Source of the DNA: Prolixibacteraceae bacterium
GTDB taxonomy: Bacteria; Bacteroidota; Bacteroidia; Bacteroidales; Prolixibacteraceae
Assembly: GCA_003516705.1 (NCBI GenBank)
Contig: DPCJ01000126.1
Location: 667-27,998, forward strand
Direction: 5' to 3'
Length of the DNA: 27,332 bases
Shown: piece by piece, positions 24,099-27,332 of the stretch
Position numbering within the stretch: the stretch's first letter is position 1
Layout of the letters: every line of letters starts with the position of its first letter
Made by a program: the position numbers and the translations under genes
Notes under the pieces: model-generated
Database searches by the model: none
The model's input: the letters and a program-made list of their open reading frames with translations, nothing else
Told to the model about the DNA's origin: nothing

Positions 24099-24120
24099 CA
24101 TCATCTTTCTTTTGATGATG
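24099..24120. repeat. Intra-operon hairpin upstream of the first ATPase gene
   Basis: CATCATC (24099-24105) and GATGATG (24114-24120) are exact reverse complements with an 8-base loop. There is no T-tract beyond the stem on the minus strand. It sits between the NifX-type and ATPase genes and may affect mRNA processing. Confidence 0.45.
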
Positions 24121-24158
24121 TAAAGAGAAAAACACAGAATAAAAGTAACTGTACCGGT

Positions 24159-24500
24159 TTAGTGGTCGCAATAGTTGGCATTAAACTCAATGCTGCCATT
24201 TAAAAATCCGGTTACAAGTTCAGTAGCCGTTAATTGTGGTGCGCCCACAAAAACATTTACGTTATTGTAGTTGAAAATCTGGATGGCTTTGTTGCCCATT
24301 CCCCCGGCAAGTACATCGGTAGCTCCTTTTTCAGCAAGCCATTTTGGTAACAAACCCGGTTCATGGGGCGGGGGAATCAATTTTTCATTCGATAAAATTG
24401 TATTTCCTTCTACAGTAATCAATTCGAAAAATTTACAATGCCCGAAATGGCCATCCAAAATTCCGTTTTCTCCAACCGGAACAGCAATTTTTTTATTCAT
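24159..24500 (-). CDS. NifX/NifB-type (orange-protein-like) metal-cofactor-binding protein
   Basis: A 113-residue protein covering one complete Di-nitrogenase FeMo-cofactor (NifX-type) domain. MNKKIAVPV, then DGHFGHCKFFEL with the HFGHC motif, then LLPKWLAEKGATDVLAGGMGNKA and VFVGAPQ, are all family signatures. It ends in CDH, as many Orp/MTH1175-type members end in a Cys/His tail. Such proteins bind Fe-Mo, Mo-Cu or Fe-S precursors. It lies between the DUF5320-like gene (51-base gap) and the ATPase pair (76-base gap), the neighbours expected in an orp-like cluster. Confidence 0.92.
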   Translation of the reverse strand: MNKKIAVPVGENGILDGHFGHCKFFELITVEGNTILSNEKLIPPPHEPGLLPKWLAEKGATDVLAGGMGNKAIQIFNYNNVNVFVGAPQLTATELVTGFLNGSIEFNANYCDH

Positions 24501-24551
24501 ATTTTTATTCTTAACTGAGTGTTTTTAAATTGTTAAAAGCAGGGAGTAAGA

Positions 24552-24761
24552 CTAATTTCCTCCACGAAATTTTCTACCAGATCCGTTTCCTTGTCCGGTA
24601 GCGTTTGAATTGTTTCCATGTCGCAACCGCCGACCCATTCCACGGCCGCGCATTGTTGAAATTTCATCGGTTGCAGATGCGTTTTCTGTTCTGCATCGTC
24701 CCATTCTTCTTCCGGTAGCTGGACCTTGTCCTGCTGGGCCGGTTTTGTCAAATCCTGGCAT
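24552..24761 (-). CDS. Small Gly/Arg/Met-rich protein, DUF5320-like
   Basis: A 69-residue protein from the ATG at 24761 to a TAG at 24552. It starts MPGFDKTGPAGQGPATGRR, the DUF5320-type N-terminus (consensus MPxGDxTGPxGxGPxTGRG), then MGRC, and continues rich in Gly, Arg and Asn with no hydrophobic core, so it is probably disordered. Genes of this type recur next to NifX-type and Mrp ATPase genes in anaerobes, but the function is unknown. An overlapping frame at 24533-24751 has no family resemblance and is not favoured. Confidence 0.8.
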   Translation of the reverse strand: MPGFDKTGPAGQGPATGRRMGRCRTENASATDEISTMRGRGMGRRLRHGNNSNATGQGNGSGRKFRGGN

Positions 24762-24809
24762 TTTTTTTATTTTTATATTCCTAAAATTTTGGCATCAACC
24801 CTGAATACA

Positions 24810-24825
24810 GCATTGATGTCAATGC
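24810..24825. promoter_or_regulatory. Palindromic site between NifX-type and DUF5320-like genes
   Basis: GCATTGA (24810-24816) and TCAATGC (24819-24825) are exact inverted halves with a 2-base spacer. GGCATCAA at 24791-24798 can also pair with TTGATGTC at 24813-24820 with one mismatch, so two alternative folds compete. It lies 49 bases upstream of the DUF5320-like start. A protein operator or attenuator is inferred. Confidence 0.4.
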
Positions 24826-24857
24826 AAATAATCTGTTTTTAGTTATTGAACTAAATT

Positions 24858-25175
24858 TTAGTGTTTCAGACGGTTTAACAACTCCTGGATGGTTTGGTCT
24901 CTTTCTTCCAGAATAATCATTTGAATCCTTAATTGTTCAAGTAACGATTTGGCTTTTGGTCCAAAATCACCCGATATTACCTGTTTAACACCAAGTTCAG
25001 CAATCATCTCCGCTGTTTTTGTTCCGGCTCCGCCACTTAAATTTTTGTTGCTGTTCTCAATAAACTGAATGTTGCCATTTTCATTATCGTACAAACAAAA
25101 CCAACTCGACCGCCCAAATCGGTCATCAAATTTTGAGGTGAAATTGTCACCGGTTGATGTAATCGCAATCTTCAT
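24858..25175 (-). CDS. NifX/NifB-type metal-cofactor-binding protein (first gene of cluster)
   Basis: A 105-residue protein with a single NifX-type domain. MKIAITSTGDN, FDDRFGRSSWFCLYD with the RFG motif, and GAGTKTAEMIAELGVKQVISGDFGPKA are all family features. It is shorter than its paralogue at 24159 and lacks a C-terminal Cys/His tail; instead it ends in a charged helix (QELLNRLKH). Cys at FCLYD could be a ligand. It is the promoter-proximal gene of the minus-strand cluster, with a TAnnTTTG element about 35 bases upstream. Confidence 0.92.
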   Translation of the reverse strand: MKIAITSTGDNFTSKFDDRFGRSSWFCLYDNENGNIQFIENSNKNLSGGAGTKTAEMIAELGVKQVISGDFGPKAKSLLEQLRIQMIILEERDQTIQELLNRLKH

Positions 25176-25209
25176 AACTGTTTTGAATAAAAGTTTAATA
25201 ACTACAGTG

Positions 25210-25217
25210 CAAATATA
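25210..25217 (-). promoter_or_regulatory. Candidate -7 element of the NifX/ATPase cluster
   Basis: On the minus strand this reads TATATTTG, an exact TAnnTTTG, 34 bases before the ATG at 25175. No clear TTTG lies at the usual distance upstream; absence of a -33 element could point to activator-dependent transcription. Confidence 0.4.
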
Positions 25218-25476
25218 AATAATTTATTTGCTAAAATTGAAATTAAAAAGAACAAATGTTTATTGTAAATATTGAATTATTAGATAATTAATATGTGTAA
25301 TAAGTTAAAATAGAGATATATAAGATAAAAATAAATTGTGTTAATGAAATGTAAAAATTAATATATTTGTATTCTGGTGAGTTCAAAATGTTAGGTTATA
25401 TTTTTGAAGATATATTTGCAATAAATGTGGTTAAGTAAATTCAGTCTTATTTGTGATTTAAGCTTTGGTTCGCAGG

Positions 25477-25506
25477 ATTGTGATTAAGAATGTTTGACTA
25501 TCTTTG
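25477..25506 (+). promoter_or_regulatory. Candidate thrS promoter
   Basis: ATTG at 25477-25480, 18 bases, then TATCTTTG at 25499-25506 (exact TAnnTTTG), 36 bases before the thrS ATG. I see no T-box or other leader structure. Confidence 0.55.
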
Positions 25507-25542
25507 CCACACTTTTTTCAAAACTTGTAAAGTAGTAACAAA

Positions 25543-27332
25543 ATGATACAAATAACGCTTCCCGATAATAGTGTACGGTCTTTTGACCAACCGGTAAATG
25601 GAATGGATATTGCCAAATCGCTTTCAAACAGCCTGGCAAAAGAAGTACTTTCAGTTACAGTGAATGGCGAAGTTTGGGATTTAATGCGCCCGATTTATTC
25701 TGATGCAACTGTTAAACTGAATACCTGGGAGCAGCGTGAAGGCAAGGAAACATTTTGGCATTCGTCGGCTCACCTGATGGCTGAAGCTGTTGAACATTTT
25801 TACCCCGGAACTAAATTCGGAATCGGGCCAACAGTAGATAATGGGTTTTATTATGATGTGGATTTACCTGCCGGACAAGTTCTTACAGATAAGGAACTGC
25901 AAAAAATTGAGCAAAAAATGCTGGAACTTGCCCGTCAGAAAAATGATATTGTCCGCTCCGAAATTTCAAAAGCTGATGCGTTGAAAATGTTCACCGAGAA
26001 GAAAGATGAACTGAAACTCGAATTGATTAGTGAACTCGAAGATGGAACAATCACCCTGTACAACCAGGGCAACTTTACCGATCTTTGCCGTGGGCCTCAC
26101 TTGCCAAATACTGAATATATTAAAGCAATAAAGCTTACGTCGATAGCCGGAGCTTATTGGCGGGGCAACGAAAAAAACAAAATGCTCACCCGCATTTATG
26201 GGATTACATTTCCGAAGCAGAAAATGCTCGAAGAATACCTGTTAATGCTTGAAGAAGCAAAAAAACGCGACCACAGGAAAGTGGGCAAGGAAATGGAATT
26301 GTTTGCTTTTTCTGAAGCTGTTGGTCAGGGTTTGCCACTCTGGTTGCCTAAAGGAACACAACTGCGTATGCAATTACAGGATTTTCTGCAGAAAGTTCAG
26401 AAAAAATATGGTTACGAACAGGTAATGACTCCACATATTGGCGATGTGAAATTATACAAAACCTCGGGGCATTATGAAAAATATGGAAAAGACTCATTTC
26501 AACCAATTTCAACCCCGGTTGAAGGTGAATCGTATTTACTGAAACCAATGAACTGTCCGCATCACTGCGAGATTTACAAAGTGAGACCAAAATCGTACAA
26601 AGATTTGCCCATTCGTATGGCTGAATTTGGTACAGTTTACCGTTACGAAATGAGTGGTGAGTTGCATGGTTTAACCCGGGTGCGTAGTTTTACGCAAGAC
26701 GATGCACATATTTTCTGTCGTCCCGATCAGTTAAAAGAGGAATTCAAAAAAGTTATCGATATTATTTTTATCATTTTCAAAGCGTTGAATTTTGAAAATT
26801 ATACCGCACAGATTTCGTTGCGTGACCCGAAAAAACCGGAAAAGTATATTGGTACTCCTGAAAACTGGGACAAGGCTGAACAGGCAATCGTTGAAGCCTG
26901 TCAGGAGAAAGGACTCAACACGGTAACCGAGTTGGGTGAAGCCGCTTTTTATGGGCCGAAACTCGACTTTATGATTAAAGACGCACTTGGCCGAAGCTGG
27001 CAATTGGGAACCATTCAGGTTGATTACAACCTGCCTGAACGTTTTCAGCTTGAATACATTGGCGCCGACGATCAGCGTCACCGTCCGGTGATGATACACC
27101 GCGCGCCGTTTGGTTCAATGGAAAGATTTGTTGCTGTTTTGATTGAACACACTGCCGGAAAATTCCCGTTGTGGTTGACACCCGAGCAGGCGGTAGTTTT
27201 ACCAATCAGTGAAAAGTATAACGATTATGCTAAAAAAGTTTCAGATTTATTAAATATTTCCGATATTCGCACCGTCGTTGACGAACGTAACGAAAAGATT
27301 GGTAGGAAGATACGCGACAACGAGTTAAAACG
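25543..27332 (+). CDS. thrS: Threonyl-tRNA synthetase, C-terminus cut off
   Basis: The frame runs from ATG 25543 to the window edge, 596 residues of an expected 640-650. Residues 1-60 form the TGS domain. The editing domain follows with His73 and His77 (HSSAH) and LCRGPH near residue 186. The class II catalytic core from about 240 carries MNCPHH (zinc-binding Cys and His), motif 2 around EFGTVYRYEMSGELHGLTRVRSF and motif 3 around APFGSMERF. The anticodon-binding domain begins near 545 (VVLPIS) and is incomplete. It charges tRNA-Thr and clears Ser-tRNA-Thr. In this phylum infC, rpmI and rplT usually follow, which would lie beyond the window. Confidence 0.98.
   Translation, partial: MIQITLPDNSVRSFDQPVNGMDIAKSLSNSLAKEVLSVTVNGEVWDLMRPIYSDATVKLNTWEQREGKETFWHSSAHLMAEAVEHFYPGTKFGIGPTVDNGFYYDVDLPAGQVLTDKELQKIEQKMLELARQKNDIVRSEISKADALKMFTEKKDELKLELISELEDGTITLYNQGNFTDLCRGPHLPNTEYIKAIKLTSIAGAYWRGNEKNKMLTRIYGITFPKQKMLEEYLLMLEEAKKRDHRKVGKEMELFAFSEAVGQGLPLWLPKGTQLRMQLQDFLQKVQKKYGYEQVMTPHIGDVKLYKTSGHYEKYGKDSFQPISTPVEGESYLLKPMNCPHHCEIYKVRPKSYKDLPIRMAEFGTVYRYEMSGELHGLTRVRSFTQDDAHIFCRPDQLKEEFKKVIDIIFIIFKALNFENYTAQISLRDPKKPEKYIGTPENWDKAEQAIVEACQEKGLNTVTELGEAAFYGPKLDFMIKDALGRSWQLGTIQVDYNLPERFQLEYIGADDQRHRPVMIHRAPFGSMERFVAVLIEHTAGKFPLWLTPEQAVVLPISEKYNDYAKKVSDLLNISDIRTVVDERNEKIGRKIRDNELK

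Larger units (their letters stand above)
25176..25542. other. 367-base AT-rich divergent intergenic region
   Basis: No gene is supported. The region separates the NifX-type cluster (minus) from thrS (plus) and is strongly AT-rich. Besides the two promoters listed separately, it contains exact TAnnTTTG elements on plus at 25362-25369 and 25411-25418, neither with a good TTTG at 17-20 bases upstream. In such AT-rich DNA some matches are expected by chance. Confidence 0.6.

Noticed and set aside
24533..24751. 72-codon minus-strand frame overlapping the DUF5320-like gene
   Set aside because: The alternative frame at 24552-24761 has the recognisable TGPxGxGPxTGR N-terminus; this one has none.
18312..25175. 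A nitrogen-fixation (nif) locus
   Set aside because: NifX-type domains alone are present; nifH, nifD, nifK, nifE, nifN and true nifB are absent, and the ATPases carry ferredoxin inserts not found in NifH.

Overview
The window looks like a chromosomal segment of a Bacteroidota bacterium, probably a Bacteroidales/Marinilabiliales-type anaerobe. Supporting signs are AT-rich intergenic DNA, several promoters of the Bacteroidota type (TTTG, about 17 bases, then TAnnTTTG), start codons without a Shine-Dalgarno sequence, and gene families such as large AsmA-like proteins, a 7TM-HDED/HD protein and an SSS symporter. The genus is inference. There are no rRNA or tRNA genes, IS elements, prophage genes or CRISPR arrays.

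Left part (1-14282): the 5' part of a 7TM-HDED/HD phosphodiesterase gene on the minus strand (cut by the window edge) is divergent from an NlpC/P60 peptidase gene. A 30-residue membrane microprotein abuts the NlpC/P60 gene. There follow, all on plus, a Nudix hydrolase, an M48 CAAX-type protease, cinA, a solitary Dam-like DNA methylase, an AsmA-family protein, an SDR oxidoreductase, a Tudor-like-domain protein, a secreted alpha/beta esterase, a zinc-ribbon Nudix hydrolase and aminopeptidase P. The last four are tightly packed and look like an operon. Gaps between the early genes carry octamer-based inverted repeats.

Middle (14287-18315): a soluble REC-histidine kinase and an SSS-family symporter lie on minus. 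Divergent from them is a secreted protein with a degenerate (zinc-ligand-less) LytM/M23 fold and a C-terminal beta-rich module.

Right part (18312-25175): a compact minus-strand cluster, read from right to left. It encodes a NifX/NifB-type small protein, a Gly/Arg-rich DUF5320-type protein, a second NifX-type protein, two paired MinD/Mrp-type P-loop ATPases each with an inserted 2x[4Fe-4S] ferredoxin domain, a radical SAM protein, a CoA-disulfide-reductase-like flavoprotein, a MIP18/DUF59 gene broken by an in-frame TAG, a divergent third NifX-type protein and a COG1237-type metallo-beta-lactamase-fold protein. The pair of ferredoxin-ATPases with NifX-type proteins resembles the orange-protein (orp) complex of anaerobes such as Desulfovibrio. 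No nitrogenase genes are present, so the cluster is more likely a metal or Fe-S cofactor assembly or delivery system of unknown target. This is the most interesting locus in the window.

A 367-base AT-rich intergenic region separates this cluster from a divergent thrS gene, which is cut by the right edge.
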